64,000 nt of DNA from Planctomycetota bacterium (GTDB lineage: Bacteria > Planctomycetota > Planctomycetia > Pirellulales > Pirellulaceae). Numbering within the stretch: the first letter of the stretch is position 1; every line of letters begins with the position of its first letter. The notes under the pieces are model-generated. The model saw only the letters and a program-made list of their open reading frames with translations, was not told where the DNA came from and searched no databases. The DNA is taken from the NCBI GenBank assembly GCA_026692885.1, contig JAPLNJ010000856.1, positions 1-64,000 of the forward strand, in the 5' to 3' direction. The position numbers were made by a program, and so were the translations under genes. Positions 25,584 to 34,018 of this stretch are shown here, in pieces.

Positions 25584-25787
25584 CACACCAAGGGGAACTC
25601 GGCTCGGGTGCCGCGAAATAGCGAGTGTGCGCTTCACGTGGACCGGTCTCTCCGAGACCGGGTTTCGCGTCTCGGAGAGACGCGACCACGTGACCGCGAC
25701 GCCGCCCCTGCGATGGGTGGCAGCCCGGCAGCAGTTCTGTCGGCGTGGCCTCTGCCACGTCCCGCGAACTGGGTTGAAATGGTGAAC
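25584..25787 (+). repeat. ~205-bp dispersed repeat, copy 2
   Basis: Near-identical to 20464-20668, ending with the same TTGAAATGGTGAAC. Here the terminal ATG is the likely start codon of the Toprim gene. It contains the same GGTCTCTCCGAGACC and GTCTCGGAGAGAC palindromes. Confidence 0.8.
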
Positions 25788-26366
25788 AGGCAACCCACGG
25801 CTTCTGAAGGCCACGGTCGACTGCGGCTGCCCGTCCCCGATGATCGCCTGCTGGGCCGCGTACGCGAATATCTCGCGCAGCACCGTCGTCTTTCGATCTC
25901 GCTCCTCGAGCCGCTCGTTCAATCCGGCAAGCTCTACGCCGACAGCCGCGGCAATGCCGTCTTTCTGCTGGTGACCGGAAAAGCTAATCGCCCGGTCGGT
26001 GCCGAACTGCGTGGCACCGGGCCGCGCGTCTGGCGGGGGATGGCGTCTGGCACCCGTAGGGACCTGGGATACTTCTGGATGGGTGCTCCGGGTTCCCGGC
26101 AAATCGTCCTCGGCGAATCGGCCATTGATGCCATCAGCTGGTTTCAGATGCATCCGCAGTACATCTGCCTCTCCACCTCCGGCGTCCGCGCCAATCCACC
26201 CTGGCTCCGGGGACTGATCACCCGTGGTTACGAAATGCACTGCGGCTTCGACGCCGACGAATCTGGCGACACGGCGGCCAACCAGATGATCGCCTCGCAC
26301 CCCGTAGTCCAACGACTGCGGCCTCCGGCGCACGACTGGAACGACGCACTCGCATCTCGCCGATAG
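25779..26366 (+). CDS. DUF3991/Toprim domain protein (mobile-element primase-like)
   Basis: The 195-aa product starts at ATG 25779, inside the end of the 205-bp repeat. Its opening, LPVPDDRLLGRVREYLAQHR and LLEPLVQSGKLYADSRGNAV, is DUF3991. A Toprim core follows: GAPGSRQIVLGESAIDAIS carries the Glu, and GYEMHCGFDADESGD the DxD pair. PPAHDWNDAL ends the domain. Such proteins belong to plasmids and integrative elements and often form the C-terminal half of larger relaxase or primase proteins, so this may be truncated at its N-terminus. No strong ribosome site is visible, so translation from the repeat is uncertain. Confidence 0.72.
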   Translation: MVNRQPTASEGHGRLRLPVPDDRLLGRVREYLAQHRRLSISLLEPLVQSGKLYADSRGNAVFLLVTGKANRPVGAELRGTGPRVWRGMASGTRRDLGYFWMGAPGSRQIVLGESAIDAISWFQMHPQYICLSTSGVRANPPWLRGLITRGYEMHCGFDADESGDTAANQMIASHPVVQRLRPPAHDWNDALASRR

Positions 26367-26478
26367 TCACTGCCAGGCCTCACCCACCAGCCGCTCCCGC
26401 TGCGCCAGGCAACCCATTCACAGTACCACGCACTGTGAGCCAAAGGGTCCATCGCCCTACTGCTACCGCGGCGAGGAA

Positions 26479-27120
26479 GTGCGGGCGATGACTGAGCACT
26501 GCCGTGCCACCGAAGGCGTGGGCTGGTTGGCCAACGTGATTATCGCGCTCGCCTGTACGGGACTGCGCATCGCCGAATTGGCGTCACTGCGTTGGACGGA
26601 TCTGAATTTGGAAACTTCACGCCTGACCTTGACCGACGAGACGGGGCGCCCTGTTGTCGAAGGACGAAAACGGCGTGAACTGAAGAGTGGTCGCAGCCGT
26701 ACCTTTCCCATTCATCCGCACCTGCTGAGCGTCCTGCAAGGGATGCCCCGCGTCGATGCGTGCGTCTTCCACGGACCTCGCGGTGGGCGGCTAAAACCGG
26801 ACACGGTTCGCCGAATTCTGGTACGCGAAGTCCTAGACGGGCGACACAGTCGCTTTCCCTACGCCCGTGGGTCAGTGATTTCGATGCCTTTTTGGGCGAG
26901 GAGCAAGTTCATCGTCATCCACGAGGTTGCCCACGTCCTGTGCAACAGGCACTACGGCGAGGACTCAATCGCTCCCCACGGGCCAGAATTCGCGGGACTT
27001 CAAGTGGCGATGGTCAGCCATTTCTTGGGGGAACAAGACGGCCTTGATCTTCGGTTGGCGTTCACTAGGTTCGGGGTGGCGCACACGTTGTTGGGTGACG
27101 AGTGGAGTTTGACGGGGTGA
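26479..27120 (+). CDS. Chimeric ORF: truncated tyrosine recombinase fused to HExxH metalloprotease-like segment
   Basis: Residues 1-120 are the first half of a tyrosine recombinase catalytic domain: IIALACTGLRIAELASLRW contains the first catalytic Arg, and TFPIHPHLLSVL follows. The later HxxR and Tyr motifs are missing. From about residue 135 the frame becomes KFIVIHEVAHVLCNRHYGED then APHGPEFAGLQVAMVSHFLG. This is a zincin-like HExxH motif of the kind found in small planctomycete SprT-like proteins. Homology to the integrase continues upstream (YCYRGEEVRAMTEHC) without an obvious start. Most likely two gene remnants joined in frame by deletion. Confidence 0.6.
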   Translation: MRAMTEHCRATEGVGWLANVIIALACTGLRIAELASLRWTDLNLETSRLTLTDETGRPVVEGRKRRELKSGRSRTFPIHPHLLSVLQGMPRVDACVFHGPRGGRLKPDTVRRILVREVLDGRHSRFPYARGSVISMPFWARSKFIVIHEVAHVLCNRHYGEDSIAPHGPEFAGLQVAMVSHFLGEQDGLDLRLAFTRFGVAHTLLGDEWSLTG

Positions 27121-27145
27121 GGTCCATTGGCCACCCATCCCACGA

Positions 27146-27469
27146 CTACGGCTTGTCAGCCATGCCCTGAGCCAACGCCTCGATCTTCGGCCAATCGAAC
27201 AGTTCCTTTTGGATCGGCCACAAACGGGCCGCTCGACGTGCGATTCCCGCATCTCGCAATGCGGCACCGAGCAACATTCCGACGACCAGTGTGGTCACAG
27301 GGGTTGGCACGTCCACCGCAACCAAGAGCAAGACGCCGACGATCCCCATGAGCGTGAGCAACGGCAGGCTACGCCACGCGAAGAGCAGGCTGACGATGGT
27401 TGGCGGTTTGAGCCGTGCCGTGGTGAGCTTGTTTATGACCACCCGCAACTGTCCGTCGTTGTGATTCAT
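27146..27469 (-). CDS. Small membrane protein, unknown function
   Basis: A 107-aa protein with two predicted membrane segments (LPLLTLMGIVGVLLLVAV and VTTLVVGMLLGAAL), separated by a short polar turn, and a basic C-terminal region with IARRAARLWPIQ. It lies 15 nt from the upstream gene on the same strand, consistent with a small operon. I do not recognise a family. Similar small membrane proteins sit in planctomycete accessory regions. Confidence 0.55.
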   Translation of the reverse strand: MNHNDGQLRVVINKLTTARLKPPTIVSLLFAWRSLPLLTLMGIVGVLLLVAVDVPTPVTTLVVGMLLGAALRDAGIARRAARLWPIQKELFDWPKIEALAQGMADKP

Positions 27470-27484
27470 CCGCGACTCCTGCCC

Positions 27485-27850
27485 TCAGTGGTTCCAAAAC
27501 CAGTAGTTGAAGTCCTTGAGCAACTTCTGATTGGCGTCCTTCTTCGTCAGTTCGAGGTCTTCCTCGCCCAACCTGGACTCTTCCAACTCCAGCCCATCGC
27601 GATCACACCGCTTGCGGAAAATCGAGGGCATGTGGTCCAGCGTGAACTGATTCCACTCGATCAGGTACAGATGTGACTTGCCGTCGTCGCTGACTTCGGT
27701 GATCGTCCCAGCCCAGCCGCCCAGCGGAATGTCGGGGAAGTCAGGATCGGCAGTGCCGTACTTGACCCGCACTCGGTCGCCCACGGCAAACCTGGGTGGT
27801 GTTGATGGCTTCCTGCGTCGTGGCGACTTCCGTTTCTTCTTCGTAGACAT
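27485..27850 (-). CDS. Conserved hypothetical, basic N-terminus with SH3-like fold
   Basis: The 121-aa protein begins with a Lys/Arg-rich run (MSTKKKRKSPRRRKPS), then FAVGDRVRVKYGTADPDFPD and GGWAGTITEVSDDG. These look like an SH3-type beta-barrel. YLIEWNQFTLDHM and FRKRCDRDGLELEESRLGE follow, patterns I recall from a conserved planctomycete family of unknown function. It could bind RNA or protein, but nothing is established. Confidence 0.6.
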   Translation of the reverse strand: MSTKKKRKSPRRRKPSTPPRFAVGDRVRVKYGTADPDFPDIPLGGWAGTITEVSDDGKSHLYLIEWNQFTLDHMPSIFRKRCDRDGLELEESRLGEEDLELTKKDANQKLLKDFNYWFWNH

Positions 27851-28175
27851 CGTGTTTCGCTCCCGTCAATCCGTCAGGGGAATTGGCGTCGGCAGACATT
27901 TTGGCGGATACGTGCTGGCACGGGCAAGAGCAGTTGACCGCTTCCCCCCACCCGTCTTGTGCATGGACCAGCTTGCTTACGGGTTCAATAATTCCCGAAC
28001 AGTCAGTCAGGGAGCGGGGCAGCCCTTCCGAGAAATCGCGAAGCGGCTGTTCCCCCTGACAGCGAAGGCTCGCGCGTCAGTGGGTGCCGATGGTTGGGAT
28101 GACGACCCCAAGCCCATCCTTCTGTTCAAACACTCCTGACGGTTGCGGGCCTTCGCGTTTCTTGGCTGTGTCTCG
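27851..28175. other. Intergenic stretch without recognisable genes
   Basis: A plus-strand frame runs through to 28139 and ends in GWDDDPKPILLFKHS. I could not connect it to a known family or a start with a ribosome site. A promoter for the 27485 gene should be here. Nothing else is visible. Confidence 0.3.
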
Positions 28176-28562
28176 TCAGTTTAGCGCGTGGCCATGCGAC
28201 ACGATGCCGCTCAAGAACCATCCCAGCAGGCCCATCACCCACAGCACCATCCGCAGTGCTGACGCCCCGCGACTGAATGGCAGCTTGATGAACAGCGGCA
28301 GCGTCCCACCGACCATGAATGCCCCGCAGTAGGGCAGCAAGCTGAGCGAGAATGCCAGACAGCAGCTTTGGCAGTTACGGCTGATTGCACCCGTCATCGG
28401 GCCGAGGATGGTGCCGAGCGTGGTCAGAATCACCAGCCTGCGATGGCTGTCCTGCTCAATCCCGTGCTCAGCAATCCAGTAGGTCAGGGCAGTGAAGCCG
28501 AGCCAGATGCCAAGGAAGACGAACAGGTGGGCTTTGGTGAAGTGGTTTTGGAAGGGGGGCAT
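28176..28562 (-). CDS. Predicted multi-pass membrane protein, unknown function
   Basis: The 128-aa protein has three to four hydrophobic segments: LFVFLGIWLGFTALTYW, LVILTTLGTILGPMTGAI, LAFSLSLLPYCGAFMVGG and VLWVMGLLGWFLSGIV. Basic and polar loops separate them, with a Cys cluster NCQSCC in the middle. There is no known family. It lies divergent from the AlpA-like gene, with about 100 nt between starts. Confidence 0.55.
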   Translation of the reverse strand: MPPFQNHFTKAHLFVFLGIWLGFTALTYWIAEHGIEQDSHRRLVILTTLGTILGPMTGAISRNCQSCCLAFSLSLLPYCGAFMVGGTLPLFIKLPFSRGASALRMVLWVMGLLGWFLSGIVSHGHALN

Positions 28563-28664
28563 GGTGTGTTGGTGCCTGCGGGGCGGTGGGAGGACGCTAG
28601 GCTACGGCGTATAACCACGCGAGCGCGGCCGTGCCGACATCCGACCATCAACCTGGAGAATACC

Positions 28665-29129
28665 ATGCCCGCTTCATCCCGTCGCCCGCTGACAGTCACC
28701 GCCAGAATTACCGTCGAGATCGAGAATGCCGCCGAATTGGCGGGTTTGCTTCGACAAGCCCTGGTGCAGGCGTTCGGTGCCGCCGTTCCAGCAGCCCGCA
28801 TTGCCCCAGCCGTCGCCCCACGGCCACCAGTGCCAACCCCGCCGCCGAAGATCGAACCGCCACAAATCAGGCCCTCGCCGCCGCAGGTCAAACCCACGCC
28901 CACGCAAGCAGTCCCAGACGAGAATCTGCTGTTGGACACAAAGCAGGTGGCCGAGTTGCTTGGTGTCGGTGAGCGAACGCTTTGGCGATGGTCGCGTTCG
29001 GGAATTGCTCCGAGGCCGCTTAAAATCGTCAAGACCGTGCGATGGAGCGCCGTGGAAGTGCGTGAGTGGGTTGCGGCGGGATGCCCGCGAGAGGAACAAT
29101 GGGAGAAGATGAAGAAGGGGCGACCATGA
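28665..29129 (+). CDS. AlpA/MerR-like helix-turn-helix protein (HTH_17)
   Basis: I chose ATG 28665 because of the upstream CTGGAG and the typical N-terminus. The 154-aa protein has a beta-strand start (VTARITVEIENAAELAGLL), a Pro-rich linker (residues 50-85) and a C-terminal HTH_17 domain: LLLDTKQVAELLGVGERTLW, RWSRSGIAPRPLKI. Such domains occur in excisionases and phage-type AlpA regulators. With the nearby integrase and Toprim remnants it probably belonged to the integrated element. The frame is open to 28368, but that part overlaps the divergent membrane gene. Confidence 0.72.
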   Translation: MPASSRRPLTVTARITVEIENAAELAGLLRQALVQAFGAAVPAARIAPAVAPRPPVPTPPPKIEPPQIRPSPPQVKPTPTQAVPDENLLLDTKQVAELLGVGERTLWRWSRSGIAPRPLKIVKTVRWSAVEVREWVAAGCPREEQWEKMKKGRP

Positions 29130-29501
29130 TGGGCTTCTTGAGCGGTGGTGTGTCGTGTGCCGCCGCCTATGGCACCGAGACCAAGGGACGGCGGCGGTGT
29201 GTGCTGGACGGGCGACATCGCGGCGACACACGAGGGCCGTGTGCCGAGAGGCAGCTTGGTGACCGCTTTTCCGTGTCAAGAATGGTACGAGTGACCACCT
29301 ACCACCAGTGGGATTTTTTGGGCGAATTTGTGGGCGAATTTGGTAATCCGGCACGCGGCATAATACGGACTTATTACATTCCCAAATTTAGGAAATCAAA
29401 GCCAAAAACCTCTGGGGGTTAGGGTGGCATATGGGACTCCCGTGGCATAACGTGGGCAGCTTCTTTTCTTTGCCCCTAAAGTTCTGTAGACTGGCACAGC
29501 C
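29130..29501. other. AT-richer intergenic stretch
   Basis: No gene is visible. GGGCGAATTTGTGGGCGAATTT is a short tandem repeat at about 29320-29341, and the region is richer in A+T than its surroundings. It could mark the right edge of the integrated element, but no attachment site or tRNA was found. Confidence 0.35.
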
Positions 29502-29606
29502 ATGCTGAACCTGAAGCCCATCATCCACTCGATCCTCGAAGACTACGCCCTCCCGCGTCACGGAACCCACGGCGTTGCCCATTGGGCATCGAGGTCTTTG
29601 ACCTGA
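29502..29606 (+). pseudogene. N-terminal fragment of an HD-domain-like protein
   Basis: The frame MLNLKPIIHSILEDYALPRH is followed by GTHGVAHWA, matching the start of a family with 'YALPWHGTHGVAHWARV', which continues into an HD-type hydrolase. Here it ends at TGA 29604-29606 after ASRSLT. Another frame continues as GIEVFDLIDILRAF. It is a stub. Confidence 0.5.
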
Positions 29607-29784
29607 TCGACATCCTTCGCGCCTTCTGAAAGCTACGTGTGTGCTCGCAGCGGCAAGTGAGTCCACCACAAGTTGCTGTAGCTGGTGGGCACAGCCCACC
29701 CTACATCTCGTACCGTCGCCGACTAAATCAACAGCCCACAAGGCGGATGGGGGCCGGATCATCCCCACTGCTCCCGCATCAGGC

Positions 29785-29843
29785 AGTAATCCGAAGCGTC
29801 AGCGAGAAAACGCCGCTCTTCCTCGCTGACGCGTCGGATTACT
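29785..29843. repeat. Palindromic repeat of the GCGTCAGCGAG type
   Basis: The arms AGTAATCCGAAGCGTCAGCG and CGCTGACGCGTCGGATTACT face each other around a short loop. Repeats with this GCGTCAGCGAG core are frequent in planctomycete intergenic regions. The rest of 29607-29891 shows nothing else. Confidence 0.65.
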
Positions 29844-29891
29844 TCTTTCCTTCCCGTCGCCGTAGGCTCAGCGGCCTCGATCAAGTCCGTC

Positions 29892-31214
29892 TTACAGAAA
29901 CTGCCTCAACACCAACCCTGCCACGTCGGTGTCGGCCAAATGCTCGCTTCCCAACACGCCCGAGCGCGAGGCCAGCAGCACGCCGCGTTGCGCAGCATTG
30001 CGGACCGGCGCACCGTGAGAGCCTTGGACTAGCGTCGCGTTCAGTGGAATGCTCCGCGTGGCCGGATCAAAGTATAACTCGACCGGATCGTAACCGGGCT
30101 TGCGATGGATGTCCACCGTGCGGGCAAAGCCGGGTGCCCGCGCGTCGTCCAGCCACCAGTAATAGGCCTGCCAACTGTCGGGCGTGGAGATGAGGACGAC
30201 TTCGCCGGACCGCGGATGCTGCAGGCCGTAGTGGGCGAGTTCGTCGCCCACCAAGACCTGCTCGATCCCCGCCGTCCCGCGAAACAATTCCTTAACGCGT
30301 TGAATTACGGCGGGCACGGCGTCCTTGACGAAAACGTGCGAGAACTGGTGATCCACCAGCGCCCACGCAGCACTGGCCTGCAGGTCGAGATGCTCACCAT
30401 CGGTCTCTTCCCTGACCTTCAGCAAGCCGGACTCGCGCAAAACGCGGTTCGGGTAGCTCACCTGGTGGACCGGTGTGATCACGTATTCGCTGGCGGCCAA
30501 CCACAGCAGGTCCGCCCCGCCATAGGCTGAGGCACAGCCTTCCGCCAACTTGCCAATCACCGCATCGAGTTCCGCCAGGGCCGCCACCGCCGACGGGCTG
30601 TCCGGACCAAGTTTCTGGGCGGCGTATTCCAGGTGCGGGAGGTAGAGGTAGAAAAAGTTTGGGCGGTAACGAGCCGCGGCCTGGATGGCCGAGTCGACAA
30701 TCCACGCCGTCGACTTGATATTGGCCAACGGCCCCCAGAAATGCTGTAACGGGAAGTGGCCGAGCGTGTCCCGCAGTTCCCCGTACAGGCCGGCTGGCTG
30801 GCTGTAGCACCATAAGCCTTCCGAGCCGTCGGGGTTGTGCACCGGCGCCGGCAGACAAATGTAATCCGCGCCGCAACCTTTGCCAAGCATCGGGAACCAG
30901 ACAGCCGAGGTCAGTCTGCGGTCCCGTTCGTGCAACCGATCCCAAATCTGCGGCGCCAAGATCTTGTCGTTCCAAGCCGTCCACATCTCAACTTGCAGCT
31001 GCTCCCGCCAGTAGAATCCGTTGGCCACCACGCCGTGCTCCGCCGGTAACTTGCCGGTCAGCAGATTGGCCTGCACGGGCCAGGTAACGGCCGGAAAACT
31101 CGCGGTTAACGCCGCCTTCTCACCCGCCGCCATCAGTGCCAAAAGCTGGGGCATGCAGGCCAAGTCTGGCTCGCGCAAACCGGGGATCGACAGTAGAATT
31201 ACCTGGGGGGACAT
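29892..31214 (-). CDS. Alkaline phosphatase superfamily phosphodiesterase (nucleotide pyrophosphatase-like)
   Basis: The product is 440 aa with the start at ATG 31214 (a TTG at 31256 is possible). MSPQVILLSIPGLREPDLAC gives the first metal site, and SFPAVTWPVQANLLTGKLPA carries the Thr nucleophile (TWP) typical of nucleotide pyrophosphatase/phosphodiesterases. FFYLYLPHLEYAAQKLG and VFVKDAVP are consistent with the family, and a C-terminal GSHGAPV supplies a metal His. There is no signal peptide, so it acts in the cytoplasm. The 43-aa ORF at 31253 lies directly upstream on the same strand. The substrate is unknown. Confidence 0.75.
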   Translation of the reverse strand: MSPQVILLSIPGLREPDLACMPQLLALMAAGEKAALTASFPAVTWPVQANLLTGKLPAEHGVVANGFYWREQLQVEMWTAWNDKILAPQIWDRLHERDRRLTSAVWFPMLGKGCGADYICLPAPVHNPDGSEGLWCYSQPAGLYGELRDTLGHFPLQHFWGPLANIKSTAWIVDSAIQAAARYRPNFFYLYLPHLEYAAQKLGPDSPSAVAALAELDAVIGKLAEGCASAYGGADLLWLAASEYVITPVHQVSYPNRVLRESGLLKVREETDGEHLDLQASAAWALVDHQFSHVFVKDAVPAVIQRVKELFRGTAGIEQVLVGDELAHYGLQHPRSGEVVLISTPDSWQAYYWWLDDARAPGFARTVDIHRKPGYDPVELYFDPATRSIPLNATLVQGSHGAPVRNAAQRGVLLASRSGVLGSEHLADTDVAGLVLRQFL

Positions 31215-31252
31215 ATTGCCAGTCTCGACGGAAGGATTGTGAAAGGAAGTCT

Positions 31253-31384
31253 TCAACGGACAAGTGCCTCAACGACCCGTCGCCAGCGTTCGGGGAATCC
31301 GTGGTAGGCGGTCATATAGGTCGCTTCCAGCGGTACGTTGACGTACCAACCTGGCCTTAGAAAGAGCGGCATGTCCGGGAGCAT
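31253..31384 (-). CDS. Small ORF, possible truncated gene
   Basis: A 43-codon frame MLPDMPLFLRPGWYVNVPLE continues ATYMTAYHGFPERWRRVVEA. The composition looks protein-like and resembles an N-terminal domain cut short. It ends immediately upstream of the phosphodiesterase gene. I do not recognise the family. It could be the remnant of a gene that once preceded the phosphodiesterase in an operon. Confidence 0.4.
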   Translation of the reverse strand: MLPDMPLFLRPGWYVNVPLEATYMTAYHGFPERWRRVVEALVR

Positions 31385-31428
31385 GGAACCGACTCCTTGG
31401 TGACTACCCGTTGCCTGACGCCTTACTA

Positions 31429-33657
31429 TTATCGCTGGCCGAGGGGCCGAGCCAAGAGGGGTCGCCGGTTCGGGCCGATTCGTCTGCCAGGCTCGAACGA
31501 AACCGCTGCTGGGAGCGGGCACTTCAGCACCGTCGTCAGGAACGCCAGGATGTCGGCCGCTTCGTCGATGCGTTTGATTGTCGGCGTGCCCGCACCGTGA
31601 CCGGCGCGCGTCTCGATGCGGATCAGAATCGGCGCGTCGCCCGCCTGGGCGTGCTGCAATTCGGCCGCGAACTTGAAGCTGTGCGCCGGAATCACACGGT
31701 CGTCGTGATCGGCCGTGGTGATCAAGGTGGCCGGATACTTGGTGTCGGGCTTGACGTTATGCAGAGGCGAATATCGCAGCAGCGTCCGAAACTGGCCGGG
31801 ATCATCGGACGAACCGAATTCGGAAACCCAGGCCCAGCCGATCGTCCACTTGTGGAACCGCAACATGTCCATCACGCCCACTGTCGGCACCGCCGCGCCG
31901 AATAGTTCCGGACGCTGGGTTATGACGGCGCCGACCAGCAGGCCGCCATTGCTGCCGCCGCGAATGGCGAGTTTCTCGCGGCTCGTGTACTTGTTCGCGA
32001 TCAGCCACTCGGCCGCTGCGATGAAGTCGTCGAACACGTTCTGCTTCTTTTCCTGCATCCCCGCTTCGTGCCACGCGCGGCCATATTCGCCGCCGCCGCG
32101 CAGGTTGGTGACCGCGTAGACGCCGCCCGACTCCAGCCAGACCAGATTGGTGACCGAGAAGTCCGGCGTGAGCGAAATATCGAAGCCGCCGTAGGCGTAC
32201 AACAGCGTGGGGTTCTGCCCCTCCAGTTTCAGGCCCTTCTTGTGCGTGATGAACATGGGGATCTTGGTGCCATCCTGGCTGGGGTAGAAGACCTGGGTGG
32301 TCTCAAAGTCGTCAGGGTTGAAATCCACCTTGGGCTGCCGAAACACGGTGCTCTGGTTCGACTCGACCTCGTACCGGTAGCTGGTGGCGGGCGTGGTGAA
32401 ATTCGCGAACGAGAAGAACGTCTCACGGTCCTTGCGTCGGCCGTGGAAGCCACTGGCTGTACCGAGCGCCGGCAGCGGGACATCGTGGAGGTGTTGGCCC
32501 GTGAGGTCAAACACTCGGACACGGGTTTTGGCATCTTCCAAATACGATACAAGGAATCGCTCGCCCACCACGCCCGCATCGCGGATCGCCGCCGGGGCTT
32601 CTGGGATGAGCTCGCGCCACTGGGTTCGCTCCGGCTGGGTGACGTCGATCGCCACGACGCGGCGGCGAGACGCCCCGGCGTCGGTCAGGATCCAGAAGAC
32701 CGAGCCTGCATTGCCGATGAAGCGATATTCGGCGTCGAAGCCGTTCAGCAATTCCACCACGGCCGCAGCGGGCTGGTCGAGGGCTTTATAGAAGATCTGA
32801 TTCTTGCGTTCGGTGCCGCGCCAGACGCTGATGACCAGATACCGTCCATCCTCGCTGACCTCGCCGCCGAAGCCCCATTCTTTCTGGTCCTGGCGCTGGT
32901 AGATCAGGGTGTCTTTCTCCTGCGGATCGCCCAGGCGGTGCTGATACAACTTCTGGTAGTAGTTGGTCCCCGTGAGTTCCTCGCCCTGCTTCGGCTCGTC
33001 ATAGCGGCTGTAGAAGAAGCTCTGGCTGTCCGGCGTCCAGGAGACTCCGGAGAACTTGACCCATTTCAGATGGTCGCCCAAATCCCGCCCCGTGGCTGCG
33101 TCTTTGACCTTCCACTCCTCCCAATCGGAACCCGCGGAGGCCAGTCCGTAGGCCAGATAGCGGCCGTCGTCACTGGCGGCCCAATCGGCCAAGGCGACGG
33201 TGCCGTCGGTGGACAGCCGATTCGTGTCCACCAGTTCGCGCGGAGTGGCCGTCAGCGCGTCGGCGACGAGCAGTACGCTTTGATTCTGCAAGCCGAAGTT
33301 GCGGGTGTAGAAGTAACGTCCGCCACGCTGATGCGGTGTCCCGAACCGCTCGAAGTTCCAGAGCCGTGTCAGTCGAGCCTTCAGCCGCGCGCGATCCGCC
33401 AGATGTTCCAGATAACCGAACGTCAGTTTGTTTTCGGCGGCGACCCAAGTCTTCGTCTCGGGACTGTCCAGGTCCTCCAGCCAACGATAGGGATCCGCCA
33501 CGGGCTGACCGTGGTAGGTATCGACGTGCTCGCTGCGCCGCGCGGCGGGGTAGGTGAGCTGTTCTTCCTCGGCAAGAGCGTCTGACGCCAACCAAGTCGC
33601 GAGGATGGCGACACACAGCCATCCGATCCACTGCGGCAGTGCTTTGCCTTTGGGCAC
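31429..33657 (-). CDS. Secreted prolyl oligopeptidase (S9A serine peptidase)
   Basis: The protein is 742 aa from GTG 33657, preceded by GGGAG. A signal peptide (WLCVAILATWLASDALAEEE) is followed by YPAARRSEHVDTYHGQPVAD and PYRWLEDLDSPET, the usual prolyl oligopeptidase entrance. A beta-propeller fills residues about 90-440. The hydrolase domain contains LLYAYGGFDI, IRGGSNGGLLVG (Ser nucleophile), TADHDDRVIP (Asp) and RAGHGAG (His). It would cleave short proline-containing peptides outside the cytoplasm. The frame is open upstream to 34464, but that part is repeat-rich and not coding-like. Confidence 0.88.
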   Translation of the reverse strand: MPKGKALPQWIGWLCVAILATWLASDALAEEEQLTYPAARRSEHVDTYHGQPVADPYRWLEDLDSPETKTWVAAENKLTFGYLEHLADRARLKARLTRLWNFERFGTPHQRGGRYFYTRNFGLQNQSVLLVADALTATPRELVDTNRLSTDGTVALADWAASDDGRYLAYGLASAGSDWEEWKVKDAATGRDLGDHLKWVKFSGVSWTPDSQSFFYSRYDEPKQGEELTGTNYYQKLYQHRLGDPQEKDTLIYQRQDQKEWGFGGEVSEDGRYLVISVWRGTERKNQIFYKALDQPAAAVVELLNGFDAEYRFIGNAGSVFWILTDAGASRRRVVAIDVTQPERTQWRELIPEAPAAIRDAGVVGERFLVSYLEDAKTRVRVFDLTGQHLHDVPLPALGTASGFHGRRKDRETFFSFANFTTPATSYRYEVESNQSTVFRQPKVDFNPDDFETTQVFYPSQDGTKIPMFITHKKGLKLEGQNPTLLYAYGGFDISLTPDFSVTNLVWLESGGVYAVTNLRGGGEYGRAWHEAGMQEKKQNVFDDFIAAAEWLIANKYTSREKLAIRGGSNGGLLVGAVITQRPELFGAAVPTVGVMDMLRFHKWTIGWAWVSEFGSSDDPGQFRTLLRYSPLHNVKPDTKYPATLITTADHDDRVIPAHSFKFAAELQHAQAGDAPILIRIETRAGHGAGTPTIKRIDEAADILAFLTTVLKCPLPAAVSFEPGRRIGPNRRPLLARPLGQR

Positions 33658-33779
33658 AACCGAGAAATAACTCCCTCGCCCCGGTACTCCGGGGAGAGGG
33701 ATGGGGTGAGGGGCAGAACAGCAAATGCTGAAGTTATTCTTCGGCCGTTCCTTGGAGCAGGACGGCGGAGGTACGCAGC

Positions 33780-33899
33780 TTTGGAGTGCGGCGACTGGTC
33801 GCCGCTTTTCAGAGACCCCTGCTGTAACTTGCGTTCGCGCATCGCCGCACGCGTGGCGAGCGTGTTTTGAAAAGCGGCGACGAGTCGCCGCACTCCAAA
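33780..33899. repeat. Long-arm palindromic repeat (GGAGTGCGGCGAC type)
   Basis: The arms TTTGGAGTGCGGCGACTGGT (from 33780) and AGTCGCCGCACTCCAAA (to 33899) pair over about 32 nt around a 57-nt loop. Immediately to the left, CCGGTACTCCGGGGAGAGGG (33681-33700) is another short palindrome. The rest of 33658-34018 holds no gene. Confidence 0.65.
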
Positions 33900-34018
33900 T
33901 TCGGACGCCGATCCAGGTGGTGGACCATGTCTCAATCATGGGTGGGGGAAGTGCCCGTGTTTGACAAGAATCCGGCGTTGGATCTCGGTCCGTTTCGTAA
34001 TTTCTCGCCGGGCCAGTT

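Noticed and set aside
29130..29501. Attachment site of the integrated element
   Set aside because: I looked for a repeat shared with the left side (25.4-25.8 kb) and for a tRNA gene but saw neither.
31385..31522. Longer start for the small ORF at 31253 (89 aa)
   Set aside because: The upstream residues overlap the end of the prolyl oligopeptidase gene and do not look coding in this frame.
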